Shown here piece after piece: positions 1 to 7,491 of a stretch of 64,000 bases of DNA (the stretch's first letter is position 1; each line of letters opens with the position of its first letter). Source of the DNA: Pseudomonas sp. J452 (GTDB lineage Bacteria > Pseudomonadota > Gammaproteobacteria > Pseudomonadales > Pseudomonadaceae). The stretch lies in NCBI RefSeq assembly GCF_024666525.1, contig NZ_CP088294.1, positions 3,224,001 to 3,288,000 on the forward strand, read 5' to 3'. The notes below the pieces were generated by a model. That model did not search any database. It was not told where the DNA came from and worked only from the letters and a program-made list of their open reading frames with translations. The position numbers and the translations under genes were made by a program.

Positions 1-569
1 ATGGTCGTGACGATGTCGATTTCTACGATCTGAAGGCCGATGTCGAGGCGCTGCTGGGTTCCGCAGGTTCGTCGCTGGAGTTCAGTTTCGCGCCTGGCGA
101 GCATGCTGCGCTGCATCCGGGGCAGACCGCGCGCATCGAGCGTGATGGCCGCCTGGTTGGCTTCATCGGTGCGCTGCATCCGGAGCTGGCCAAGACTTTG
201 GGCATCGATCAGCCAGTCTATCTGTTCGAGCTGGTGCTGGCCGAAGTTGCCCAGGGGCGCATGCCGAAGTTCAGCGAACTGTCGCGCTTCCCCGAGGTGC
301 GTCGTGACCTGGCTTTGCTGGCCGATCGTGAGCTACCGGCCGAGTCGGTACTGGCCTGTATCCGCGAAGCGGCGGGCGAGTACCTGACGGATCTCAGGCT
401 GTTTGACGTGTATCACGGTAAAGGTATTGATCCGCATAGAAAAAGCCTGGCCGTCGGCTTGACCTGGCAGCATCCATCGCGCACTCTTAATGACGATGAG
501 GTGAATACCACAACGCAAAATATCCTCACCTCGCTGGAAGAAAGGTTCAACGCCACGTTAAGGAAGTAG
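1..569 (+). CDS. pheT: Phenylalanine--tRNA ligase beta subunit, C-terminal part
   Basis: The open frame enters from the left edge (first full codon at position 3) and stops at a TAG just before ihfA. It is the C-terminal end of PheT, which charges tRNA-Phe in the cytoplasm as an alpha2-beta2 enzyme. The visible part holds the end of the B5/core region (GALHPELAKTLGI) and the ferredoxin-fold anticodon-binding domain (PKFSELSRFPEVRRDLALL, FDVYHGKGI and a terminal SLEERFNATLRK), all typical of PheT. Only three bases separate its stop from the ihfA start, so the two are cotranscribed, as in other gammaproteobacteria. The N-terminal part lies outside the window. Confidence 0.95.
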   Translation, partial: GRDDVDFYDLKADVEALLGSAGSSLEFSFAPGEHAALHPGQTARIERDGRLVGFIGALHPELAKTLGIDQPVYLFELVLAEVAQGRMPKFSELSRFPEVRRDLALLADRELPAESVLACIREAAGEYLTDLRLFDVYHGKGIDPHRKSLAVGLTWQHPSRTLNDDEVNTTTQNILTSLEERFNATLRK

Positions 570-572
570 CGT

Positions 573-875
573 ATGGGGGCTCTGACGAAAGCTGAGATGG
601 CGGAACGTCTGTATGAAGAGCTTGGCCTGAATAAACGGGAAGCCAAGGAACTGGTCGAACTGTTTTTTGAAGAGATCCGCCACGCGCTGGAGGATAACGA
701 GCAGGTCAAGCTGTCCGGTTTCGGCAACTTTGACCTGCGCGACAAGCGCCAGCGTCCGGGTCGCAATCCAAAAACAGGCGAAGAAATCCCAATCACGGCT
801 CGCCGTGTTGTCACCTTTCGTCCCGGCCAGAAACTGAAGGCCAGAGTTGAGGCATATGCTGGAACCAAGTCATAA
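573..875 (+). CDS. ihfA: Integration host factor subunit alpha
   Basis: A 100-residue HU/IHF-family protein. IHF is a heterodimer (with IhfB) that binds specific sites and bends DNA sharply; it assists site-specific recombination and sigma-54 transcription. The sequence begins [20 protein letters not shown] and carries the family signature around residues 46-66 ([21 protein letters not shown]), with the intercalating-proline arm region [12 protein letters not shown]. Length and start are normal. It follows pheT by three bases and overlaps the next gene by 20 bases, the classic pheST-ihfA-merR layout of Pseudomonas. IHF is also a likely cofactor for the integrases and the sigma-54 promoter in this window. 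Confidence 0.97.
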   Translation: MGALTKAEMAERLYEELGLNKREAKELVELFFEEIRHALEDNEQVKLSGFGNFDLRDKRQRPGRNPKTGEEIPITARRVVTFRPGQKLKARVEAYAGTKS

Positions 876-1212
876 CGACGAGCTGCCGCCCATCCCTGGC
901 AAACGCTACTTCACCATCGGTGAGGTAAGTGATCTGTGCGCGGTAAAGCCGCATGTGCTGCGTTACTGGGAGCAGGAATTTCCCCAGCTCAACCCGGTCA
1001 AGCGCCGTGGAAACCGTCGTTATTATCAGCGCCAGGATGTGCTGATGATTCGGCAAATCCGCGCCTTGTTGTATGACCAGGGCTTCACCATCGGCGGTGC
1101 GCGTCAGCGCTTGTCGGGCGATGAAGCCAAGGATGATACGACCCAGTACAAGCAGATGATCCGGCAGATGATCGTCGAGCTGGAAGATGTCTTGCAGGTC
1201 TTGCGTAAATAA
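856..1212 (+). CDS. MerR-family transcriptional regulator
   Basis: The product has about 118 residues. A MerR-type winged helix-turn-helix lies at roughly residues 15-85 ([28 protein letters not shown], then [14 protein letters not shown]) and is followed by a short C-terminal helix that probably dimerises. No ligand-binding domain or metal-binding cysteine cluster is visible, so the signal is unknown. I chose the ATG at 856 (MLEPSHND) over an upstream TTG because this start overlaps ihfA by 20 bases and gives the usual family N-terminus. This gene follows ihfA in most Pseudomonas genomes and is probably translated by coupling. Confidence 0.9.
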   Translation: MLEPSHNDELPPIPGKRYFTIGEVSDLCAVKPHVLRYWEQEFPQLNPVKRRGNRRYYQRQDVLMIRQIRALLYDQGFTIGGARQRLSGDEAKDDTTQYKQMIRQMIVELEDVLQVLRK

Positions 1213-1295
1213 CCTGCTCAAGAAAAAGCTTCCAGAATTCAAAAGCTTATTGTAAGATCCGTCCGCTTTCGAAATTCGGGAGCAGCTGTAAAAGT

Positions 1296-1372
1296 CGGGG
1301 CGTAGCGCAGCCCGGTAGCGCACTTGCATGGGGTGCAAGGGGTCGAGTGTTCGAATCACTCCGTCCCGACCA
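1296..1372 (+). tRNA. tRNA-Pro (anticodon GGG)
   Basis: A 77-base cloverleaf with encoded CCA. The acceptor stem pairs CGGGGCG with CGTCCCG (one G-U pair). The anticodon stem CTTGC/GCAAG closes the loop ATGGGGT, giving anticodon GGG, and the T-loop is TTCGAAT. It reads CCC proline codons. An integrase gene starts its 3' end about 70 bases further on, so the 3' half of this tRNA is the probable attachment site of the adjacent island. I did not see a second copy of the tRNA 3' end elsewhere in the window. Confidence 0.96.
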
Positions 1373-1388
1373 AATAACTCCACGACTT

Positions 1389-1418
1389 AGGCCAGTTCAG
1401 AGATGAGCTGGCCTTTTT
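1389..1418 (+). terminator. Rho-independent terminator after tRNA-Pro
   Basis: A GGCCAG/CTGGCC hairpin with a 12-base loop is followed by five T residues, 17 bases after the tRNA CCA end. It would end transcription from the pheT-ihfA-merR-tRNA side before the convergent integrase gene. Confidence 0.7.
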
Positions 1419-1444
1419 CGTTTCAGGGACTTTTGCGGGACTTT

Positions 1445-2644
1445 TCATCCTGCCTTCCTCCTCAGTATCGTCAGCGCCGGTCCTCGCGAGTCCGTCGCCG
1501 ATATCTTGTTGGCCTCATCGATCAGTTTTCCCAGCTCCGCCGCCGAGTAGTGACTGGTGATGCTGCCGTTCTTGTGGCCCAGCAGGGCCCGTCTGTCTTC
1601 CTCGGTTACACCGGCTGCCCGGAGTCTTCTCCCGAAGGTGTGCTTCAGGTCGTGGATGCGGATCGAGGCAAACCCCTTCGGTGCCGGTCGCAGGAAGCGT
1701 TCCTGGTACTTCTTCGCCGCCCGAATCCGGGCCTTCTTCCAGGCGCTATCGTTCATCCGATGAACCGGTGTCGCCTTGCCGTTCCTGTCGGGCATCCCAT
1801 ACGGGAATACCCAGACCGGATCCAGGCCACGCTGTCCCTCGATGACCGATTTGGCCACCGCGTTCAGCACGACCAGCCGTTCCTCTCCGTTCTTCACACC
1901 CGATCCTTTGTCCCTGCCTCCAAAATCCGAAGGAATCAGGAACACGCTAGTGTCGAGCTCTGGCACCGGGATCTCCCAGTCCCACCTCAGCTTGACCACT
2001 TCTTGCTCCCGGGAGCCGCAGTTGACCTTGTAAAGCGCCATTCGGCGCAGGTGGTCTGGCAGTTCCGAGAACAGCAGCGATTGCTCTTCCCACGAAAGCG
2101 GATAGGGCGTTCGCCTCGATCGCTTCTCGTCCAGCTTGCTGATCATCGGTACCGTGTCCAGCCAGGGCCGTTTCTCTTCGTCACGCCATTTCCGGGCGCA
2201 TAGGTTGAGAATGCGGATGACCTTCTCCAGGGCGATGTTCACCGTCCTTGGGGTTACACCAGGCTTCACCTTGCCGGTCGATGTCCTGCTCGGCTTCAGC
2301 TTGTCCCTGATGTACGGGGCAAGCGACTCGTCATCGACGTGCGTGAGCGGTAGGTCGCCGATGTAGGGATCCAACTGCTCGAGGTAGATGGCGGCCAGAC
2401 CGATCGACGGCATGTCCTTATACTCCATCAGGTAGCGGGTCGCGGCTTCGCGCCAGCTCCTGACTCGGCGAATACCGTAGACCTTCTCCTGTCGGAGCTT
2501 CTCGAGCCGGTGTATCAGGTACTGTTCTGCTTCCTCCCGGTTGCTTGTGCCAGTGCTTTCTTGAAGTCGCTGACCTCTGACGACCTTGTCGACGTGCCAG
2601 ATTCCGTTTCTCTCGTAGAGGCCAGTGATGGTTTTTCGCGCCAT
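1445..2644 (-). CDS. Tyrosine-type site-specific integrase (tRNA-Pro island)
   Basis: A 399-residue phage-type integrase. It would cut and rejoin DNA at the tRNA-Pro attachment site to insert or excise the element. The N-terminal part (residues 1-60) looks like an arm-binding domain, and a SAM-like core-binding domain spans about 62-160. The catalytic domain shows Arg212 (CGSREQEV), a Lys near 251, His331 in HDLKHTFGRRL, His357 (LGHK) and the nucleophile Tyr366 (SHYSAAEL). The second catalytic Arg is Lys here (HDLK rather than HDLR); I recall this variant from related integrases, so it need not mean inactivity. The gene points at the tRNA and overlaps a small helix-turn-helix gene upstream. 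Confidence 0.95.
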   Translation of the reverse strand: MARKTITGLYERNGIWHVDKVVRGQRLQESTGTSNREEAEQYLIHRLEKLRQEKVYGIRRVRSWREAATRYLMEYKDMPSIGLAAIYLEQLDPYIGDLPLTHVDDESLAPYIRDKLKPSRTSTGKVKPGVTPRTVNIALEKVIRILNLCARKWRDEEKRPWLDTVPMISKLDEKRSRRTPYPLSWEEQSLLFSELPDHLRRMALYKVNCGSREQEVVKLRWDWEIPVPELDTSVFLIPSDFGGRDKGSGVKNGEERLVVLNAVAKSVIEGQRGLDPVWVFPYGMPDRNGKATPVHRMNDSAWKKARIRAAKKYQERFLRPAPKGFASIRIHDLKHTFGRRLRAAGVTEEDRRALLGHKNGSITSHYSAAELGKLIDEANKISATDSRGPALTILRRKAG

Positions 2645-2925
2645 GGTTTTTCTCCTTGGCGCTCGCTGCGGAATCGATCTTGTCCCTGGGCACCATTCTT
2701 TTCAATAACCGTTCGTTCGATGTAGTCATCTGCCCAGGCGTCCAGCTCCTCGCGATCAAAGCCGATGCCTTGCCGGCCTATGCGAAATTCGCGGACATAG
2801 GGACGTACGGTCTTGTTGAACTCATCCCTGCACATCCCAAGATAAGCGGGAGCCGCCCCGGCCCGGATAACGCGTGGTGGGCAAGAAAGTCGGTTGGGCA
2901 GGGGTTTCCTGCTGGCGTCTGACAT
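2515..2925 (-). CDS. Small HTH protein, probable excisionase/AlpA-like partner of the integrase
   Basis: A 136-residue basic protein. Residues about 16-55 (RVIRAGAAPAYLGMCRDEFNKTVRPYVREFRIGRQG and FDREELDAWADDY, quoted in parts) form a MerR/excisionase-like winged helix with the typical 'FDREELDAW' wing-helix pattern. The C-terminal half is low-complexity and charged. I chose the ATG at 2925 because AGGAGG lies eight bases upstream; longer upstream frames lack this. Its 3' end overlaps the integrase start by about 130 bases in another frame, so the pair is one transcript. By analogy with other integrase-linked proteins it may steer excision or regulate the integrase; that role is inferred. 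Confidence 0.8.
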   Translation of the reverse strand: MSDASRKPLPNRLSCPPRVIRAGAAPAYLGMCRDEFNKTVRPYVREFRIGRQGIGFDREELDAWADDYIERTVIEKNGAQGQDRFRSERQGEKPWREKPSLASTRETESGTSTRSSEVSDFKKALAQATGRKQNST

Positions 2926-3088
2926 GGCATCTGCCTCCTGGCATGAGGGTGTCATGTTCAAGACAGACCAATTGAAGGGGCAACCCGCTGTGGCGGGTTG
3001 CTGCATGTTCAGGCGAAGGTGCAGCCAAGAGCGGCCAGGCGATGCGGGAGGTGACGAATCTTGACGATGAGCGACAGGAGGATAGTGG

Positions 3089-4384
3089 GTGAATTCAGTT
3101 CTGCTAGATGCCACTGATCGCGAGGATCCGCCTGGGCAGGTGTCCCGGGAGGCACTCTACGATGAGGTGTGGCGTCATCCGATGATCAGGGTGGCGGAGC
3201 GCTATGGGGTTTCGTCGAGTTTCATGGCGAGGGTCTGCACCTCCATGAACGTGCCGCGCCCGCCGCGCGGCCACTGGACCAAGCTCGAGCATGGCAAGCC
3301 AAGTCCCCAGGTACCCTTGCCTGACGCACGCCCGGGAGACCATTTGATATGGCGAAGAGGCGATGCCCCGGGGCCGGCCAGGTATCCGCTTCCCAAACCG
3401 CCGGAGTGCCAGGTTGCCCGTCCGCGGCCACGTATTTCTCGCTCAGCCCGCCATACCCTGGTCAGCGGTGTACGAGACCTTTTTACCAAGGGAAAGGTAA
3501 TCGACAGCGGCTACCTGAAGCCGTCGCAGAGGCGCCTGGTGGATGTAGTTGTCTCGGAGCCGATGCTCGACGATGCGCTGGATACGGCCAATGCCCTTTT
3601 CCTCAGGCTGGAAGTTGCTGGTTACCGGGTCATGCTGGCGCCGAGCGATCGTACCTATTCCCGCGCTCCCGTGGAGGAAAGGGAAAAGCCTGGAAAGACG
3701 GTTAATAATCGTTATCCGAGCCTTTGGCATCCCTCCAAGGCGACTGTTGTCTTCGTGGGCTCCGTCGCTATCGGCCTGACCCTTTTCGAGATGACCGAGG
3801 AGCTGGAGGCGCGGTACGTCGATGGGGAGTATATCCCTCTTGGCAAGCTGCCGGCTGCCGAGCGACGTCGTCCGATGCCCAGTTGGAGCTGGACCACGCA
3901 GAAGCATTTCGCTACCGGACGGCTGTGTCTTCAGGCATTCAGTCCGTACCCAGTCGCAGATTGGGTGCAGCGCTGGCCAGAGGCCAAGGTGCGCGAACTT
4001 CGGGGGCAACTGGACGAAATAGTCGACTACCTGGCAAAGGCGGCTACCGCTATTGCTGGCCTAGTCGAGGAGGGTGAGCGCCAGGCTGAGATCCGAAGGC
4101 GGGAATGGGAGGAAGAGCGGCGGCGACTGGAGGAGCGGTGGGAGCGGGAGCGCCAGGAAAAAGCTAGGGCCGAAGCCCGGCAAGAGCTGCTTGATGCCAT
4201 TCGTGCCTGGGATGACGTGCGGCGGATACAAGCATTCTTCCGCGAGGCCGAGGACGAAGCCTTGTCGAGAACAAGCGAGGAGAGGGAGGTATTGCTGGAG
4301 CGCCTGGCCATTGCCACGGAGCTTGTTGGGAAGATGGATACGCTTGGCGTGTTGATGAAATGGCGAGGACCAGAAGAGCGGTGA
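3089..4384 (+). CDS. Hypothetical protein with N-terminal HTH-like segment and charged coiled coil
   Basis: A 431-residue protein that I do not recognise by function. It starts at GTG with AGGAGG about eight bases upstream and is divergent from the integrase pair. Residues about 17-60 (SREALYDEVWRHPMIRVAERYG, in part, then SSSFMARVCTSMNVPRPPRGHW) resemble a helix-turn-helix with a following basic PRPPRGHW motif. The middle (about 150-320) is mixed alpha/beta with no motif I can name. Residues about 325-385 are an extreme Glu/Arg coiled coil (repeated REWEEERRR-like heptads). Proteins with this N-terminus occur in mobile islands, from memory. It could be a DNA-associated regulator or a defence component; neither is shown. 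Confidence 0.75.
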   Translation: MNSVLLDATDREDPPGQVSREALYDEVWRHPMIRVAERYGVSSSFMARVCTSMNVPRPPRGHWTKLEHGKPSPQVPLPDARPGDHLIWRRGDAPGPARYPLPKPPECQVARPRPRISRSARHTLVSGVRDLFTKGKVIDSGYLKPSQRRLVDVVVSEPMLDDALDTANALFLRLEVAGYRVMLAPSDRTYSRAPVEEREKPGKTVNNRYPSLWHPSKATVVFVGSVAIGLTLFEMTEELEARYVDGEYIPLGKLPAAERRRPMPSWSWTTQKHFATGRLCLQAFSPYPVADWVQRWPEAKVRELRGQLDEIVDYLAKAATAIAGLVEEGERQAEIRRREWEEERRRLEERWERERQEKARAEARQELLDAIRAWDDVRRIQAFFREAEDEALSRTSEEREVLLERLAIATELVGKMDTLGVLMKWRGPEER

Positions 4385-4451
4385 GGCAGAAGTGCAGGCT
4401 GGCTTTGATTCTCGAGCATGGCTGCTCTAATCCGCTTTGATTTTTCCATAG

Positions 4452-4492
4452 GTTACGTATACGTTACATTTAATCTAATTTGTTACGTATAC
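4452..4492 (+). promoter_or_regulatory. Two direct repeats, likely HipB operators
   Basis: The 11-base word GTTACGTATAC occurs at 4452-4462 and again at 4482-4492, exactly 30 bases (about three helical turns) apart. Each contains the palindrome GTATAC. The second copy ends five bases before the hipB ATG. Autoregulation at paired palindromes is usual for HipB antitoxins, so this is probably the operator pair; binding is inferred. Confidence 0.6.
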
Positions 4493-4497
4493 AGAAC

Positions 4498-4749
4498 ATG
4501 GATTATTCCCTTATCACGAGGCGCCTTGGCGAGCAGATCCGGCAGCGCCGCCTGAATCGCGGTCTAACACAGGCCAAGCTGGCTGCCTTTGCAGGCATCA
4601 CCCGGCAGAAGGTCATCGCCATCGAGAGGGGAGACTTGACGGTGGGTATGACGGCCTATGCGCGACTACTGGGAGCCCTGGGCTGTGAGTTCGCGCTGGT
4701 GCCTGCGGCCATGCCGACGTTGGACGAAATTCAGGGAGTGTTTGACTGA
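4498..4749 (+). CDS. HipB-like antitoxin / XRE-family repressor (orphan)
   Basis: An 83-residue protein with an XRE-type helix-turn-helix at about residues 6-62 (LGEQIRQRRLNRGLTQAKLA, then GITRQKVIAIERGD). This matches HipB antitoxins, which neutralise the HipA kinase and repress their own operon. The ATG at 4498 is preferred over a TTG at 4480 because it follows the operator-like repeats; no good Shine-Dalgarno is visible, so initiation may be leaderless or weak. The stop TGA overlaps an ATG that begins a very short hipA remnant, the same arrangement as in intact hipBA operons. With the toxin lost, the gene may persist as a regulator only. Confidence 0.82.
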   Translation: MDYSLITRRLGEQIRQRRLNRGLTQAKLAAFAGITRQKVIAIERGDLTVGMTAYARLLGALGCEFALVPAAMPTLDEIQGVFD

Positions 4750-4820
4750 TGGCTACCGTGCTGCAGCTTTCAACGTCAGAGGGTTATAGCGGGAAGATCC
4801 TCAGCAGTTCCAGGGATTAG
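4749..4820 (+). pseudogene. hipA remnant (first 23 codons)
   Basis: The ATG overlaps the hipB stop (TGATG). The frame reads MATVLQLSTSEGYSGKILSS and stops three codons later. This matches the N-terminus of HipA kinases, where a V-L-x-V/L-S-T-x-E-G-x-x-G pattern is usual. Nothing similar to the remaining ~400 residues follows: the next 160 bases are AT-rich and hold no kinase. The toxin is therefore deleted apart from its start. Confidence 0.6.
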
Positions 4821-4984
4821 CGGACAGTAGACCAGTAAATAAATCTGCCTTTTTACCCGTGCTCTATTTCTGTCAAAAATAAAACTCTTAAATAAAATGA
4901 TTACACATCACAAGCCATTAAATGCAATGAGCTATGCCATAGCTCTAATTTAGATAAGCTAAGATCAAGCAAGAGCCTGATCAC
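4821..4984. other. AT-rich spacer between hipBA remnant and darG
   Basis: About 160 bases rich in A and T. I see no gene. It is probably the deletion or joining scar between the HipBA module and the oppositely oriented DarTG module. Confidence 0.5.
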
Positions 4985-6148
4985 CTACCCCCTAGCCGCA
5001 TCAGACTTGTGAGTATCATCCGCGAAAAAGCTTTTTAAGTGGACATCCAAGTCAAATCCTTTTGCCCCTATGCTTGATATTGCCTTCATATCCTCTGGAG
5101 AGCTGATTTCAGAAACGCAATAATACGCATCTATAGATATTCGCTTGAGTTGACTCTTATATCTCTCCAACCAAGCAAGCTTTCCAGAAAAAAACACCAC
5201 TTTCTCAGAAAGATACATTCTCGCAAAAACAGAAGGCATGAATTCTTTCTTGTCGAAGGCAACTACTGGATTGCCTATCGAAAGAAGAATAGGTTTTTCT
5301 TTTCGCGGCGATGACGATACTTTTTTTATGGATTCGTAAATTCCGGATGGTAGAACGCAGCCGCAAATTAGACCTTTTGCCGAAAGTTCAAGTGCGAGTT
5401 TTTTTTCAAAGGCTGTCCCTCCCAGCAAAATACTCCGCCTCTCGATGACGCAAAAATCAACAAATTTCCGTATAGCATTTATTTCGCTAGAGCCAGGCGT
5501 GCTGCTGCACACCATTGAATAATCGTATCCAATTTTTTTTTGCTGCTTTGGATAGTAATAAACGTTTTTCTTAGTATAGCTGCGTAATTTTTCCGGGTAT
5601 GAGTCTGACTCATATTTAACAACCCCAGCCCCCACCGAGCCAAGCAGTTGCTCATAGTCTGGCTCTGAAGCCTTGACATCGCCCGCCTTCACTGAGTCGA
5701 AAGGTTCAAAGACGTATATATGCGCAGGAGAGTTTTTTAGCTTCTCAGCAATCATGGATCGGACCCTGCCCCAGTCCAAACCACCATGGCCACAGCCTAA
5801 GGCCGGGAGAGTTACTATTTTCCCACTTTTATCTTCAAGATACTTAGAAAGCCATTCCAACCCATCATCGATATAATGATATTCAGATGGTTTTTTCCAA
5901 TGCTTTTTAGTCGGGAAATTTATGATCTCGATGTCTTTTGAGATCATATCCTTTTGCAACCAAACGGAGGGCAGTCCGGGGCGAATGATGCCCAAGCGAC
6001 ACTTCTCAGCATAATCATCAAACATTTCAGGAAATCTTTTCTTAAATGCGAGTGCCACACCTGCGCCCATCACACCAACACAGTTGACTGTATTGATCAT
6101 GATGTCCGCATCAAAATCGAAAAAATCTCCAGTAACAAACTCTATCAT
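4985..6148 (-). CDS. darG: DarG-like antitoxin: macrodomain with extra C-terminal domain
   Basis: A 387-residue protein. Residues 1-150 are a DarG-type macrodomain: TGDFFDFDADIMINTVNCVG, GAGVALAFKKRFP, the motif NFPTKKHW (candidate catalytic Lys at about 81) and LPALGCGHGGLDW. Such domains remove ADP-ribose from DNA and so reverse DarT damage. Residues about 165-387 form a second domain with Rossmann-like elements (GSSEINAIRKFVDF, SILLGGTAFEKKLALEL, PILLSIGNPVVAF, KVVFFSGK) that remind me of DprA/LOG-type folds; this reading is tentative. In known DarG proteins the C-terminal part binds DarT directly. The start ATG overlaps the darT stop (TAATG), so translation is coupled and the toxin is made first. 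Low GC marks it as acquired. Confidence 0.85.
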   Translation of the reverse strand: MIEFVTGDFFDFDADIMINTVNCVGVMGAGVALAFKKRFPEMFDDYAEKCRLGIIRPGLPSVWLQKDMISKDIEIINFPTKKHWKKPSEYHYIDDGLEWLSKYLEDKSGKIVTLPALGCGHGGLDWGRVRSMIAEKLKNSPAHIYVFEPFDSVKAGDVKASEPDYEQLLGSVGAGVVKYESDSYPEKLRSYTKKNVYYYPKQQKKIGYDYSMVCSSTPGSSEINAIRKFVDFCVIERRSILLGGTAFEKKLALELSAKGLICGCVLPSGIYESIKKVSSSPRKEKPILLSIGNPVVAFDKKEFMPSVFARMYLSEKVVFFSGKLAWLERYKSQLKRISIDAYYCVSEISSPEDMKAISSIGAKGFDLDVHLKSFFADDTHKSDAARG

Positions 6149-7491
6149 TAGTTGCCACCTTGCAATTTTTGGAGTGACTCAGCTCTGAGGTTGTCTATTC
6201 CAGCAGAGACTTGCATCAGCCAAAACTGATTTATTGCACCAATATCAGCCTTGCTCAAAGCCACCAACATATTGATATCTTCAGGGCAAGTAATTATATC
6301 GAACAACTGACTTTTGTTCCGGCCTTTAGCAACGATCTCACCCAGTAGGTCGTCATAGATCACCAGGGTTATAATTTTTCGAACTATATCTGGCGGCAGA
6401 ATGGGCAAATCCTCTGTCAGAATTCTCTTCAACATGGGCAGGGATTTTTTGGGGTGTTCCCCGTCTGCCTTATTCATAAAGCTATTGGGCCAGCGTGTTT
6501 TCGGCCCTTTGCCTATGTCATGAAGATAAGCAGAAAGCTCCAAAACTTCACGATGGATAGGATCCAACTGATTATATTCAGGTGAGTTCAGCACCAGCCC
6601 CGCAACGCGTCGAGAATGAGCGCCAACATCTTCGTTATGCGGCCCGTAGTTAGCACCTAGACCATCGATATCCTCTAACTCTCTGATGGCCGATAAGTTA
6701 GCGCGAATAGCATGCAAGGCGTCACTTAGGGTCCGGAATTTCGGCATCACCTGACGCTGAAAAGAGATTACATGAGAAACAGCTTCATCCACAAAGCGCT
6801 TCAGAAAAAAAGGCCCTGTAACCAAAGAAGCACTCCAATTTCCAGGCTCTAGATAATAATGCTCCCATCCCGCCTCAACCACGCTCGGCGGAGTAACCCC
6901 TTTGCTCTGAAAAATTTGCCTGACACAGTCAGACACGCTGCGATTAAACGTAACTATTTGATTAATTTCGCACAATGGAACATGATCGGGTAACAAAAGT
7001 TCCGCCATTTTACGGTGCTTCTGATCATCGTCGTCATATCCCCATCGGCCGTTATCAATAGTTGGCCAATCTAGTTGATCGAGCTGATCAGACTGATAAT
7101 TTCCAGCAAAGAAAGTTGGGGGGATTTCCGTATTTGCGGACGCGCTTGTGTAATAGGCCCCAGGTCTTGTCTCCATCAGCAAAACCGAAACGGAAAGGTA
7201 GATAATAAATTGCTGATCTACGTTTTTTTTATGCAACACCGCCAGTTGCATAGGCGTTTTCTTTGCGAAATAGAATGGAACAAAATCATGAACACACCGA
7301 CCGTTGGCTCCAGGCACTTGCATCAGCGCCCGACGCCTCTGTATGCCTTCCTCAGCAACGTTAACATGCAGGATACCGCGAGCAATTTTCTGATTGGTCG
7401 AAAAAATACCGTGATCAATTATTGACTCTAGATTCTCTATCGATGTGAAATGATATGCACTGCGACCCCTGTGGTGTGCAGGAACTGCCAT
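6148..7491 (-). CDS. darT: DarT-like DNA ADP-ribosyltransferase toxin fused to an HD domain
   Basis: A 447-residue protein. The DarT (DUF4433-type) domain covers about residues 10-205: YHFTSIENLESIIDHGI, DFVPFYFAKKTPMQLAVL and the candidate catalytic Glu164 in KMAELLLPDHVP. DarT enzymes attach ADP-ribose to single-stranded DNA and act in phage defence. Residues about 285-425 form an HD domain with His292 (AHSRRV), His324-Asp325 (YLHDIGKG), His346 and Asp416 (SKADIG), a complete metal-binding set for a phosphohydrolase. Minimal DarT proteins are about 200 residues, so the second half is extra. The operon is darT-darG with a one-base overlap. The HD domain may process nucleotides or control the toxin; both are inference. 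Confidence 0.85.
   Translation of the reverse strand: MAVPAHHRGRSAYHFTSIENLESIIDHGIFSTNQKIARGILHVNVAEEGIQRRRALMQVPGANGRCVHDFVPFYFAKKTPMQLAVLHKKNVDQQFIIYLSVSVLLMETRPGAYYTSASANTEIPPTFFAGNYQSDQLDQLDWPTIDNGRWGYDDDDQKHRKMAELLLPDHVPLCEINQIVTFNRSVSDCVRQIFQSKGVTPPSVVEAGWEHYYLEPGNWSASLVTGPFFLKRFVDEAVSHVISFQRQVMPKFRTLSDALHAIRANLSAIRELEDIDGLGANYGPHNEDVGAHSRRVAGLVLNSPEYNQLDPIHREVLELSAYLHDIGKGPKTRWPNSFMNKADGEHPKKSLPMLKRILTEDLPILPPDIVRKIITLVIYDDLLGEIVAKGRNKSQLFDIITCPEDINMLVALSKADIGAINQFWLMQVSAGIDNLRAESLQKLQGGN

Noticed and set aside
1445..2644. Lys in place of the second catalytic Arg (HDLK) as a sign that the integrase is dead
   Set aside because: I recall the same HDLKHTFGRRL block in many related integrases, so it looks like a family variant rather than a mutation.
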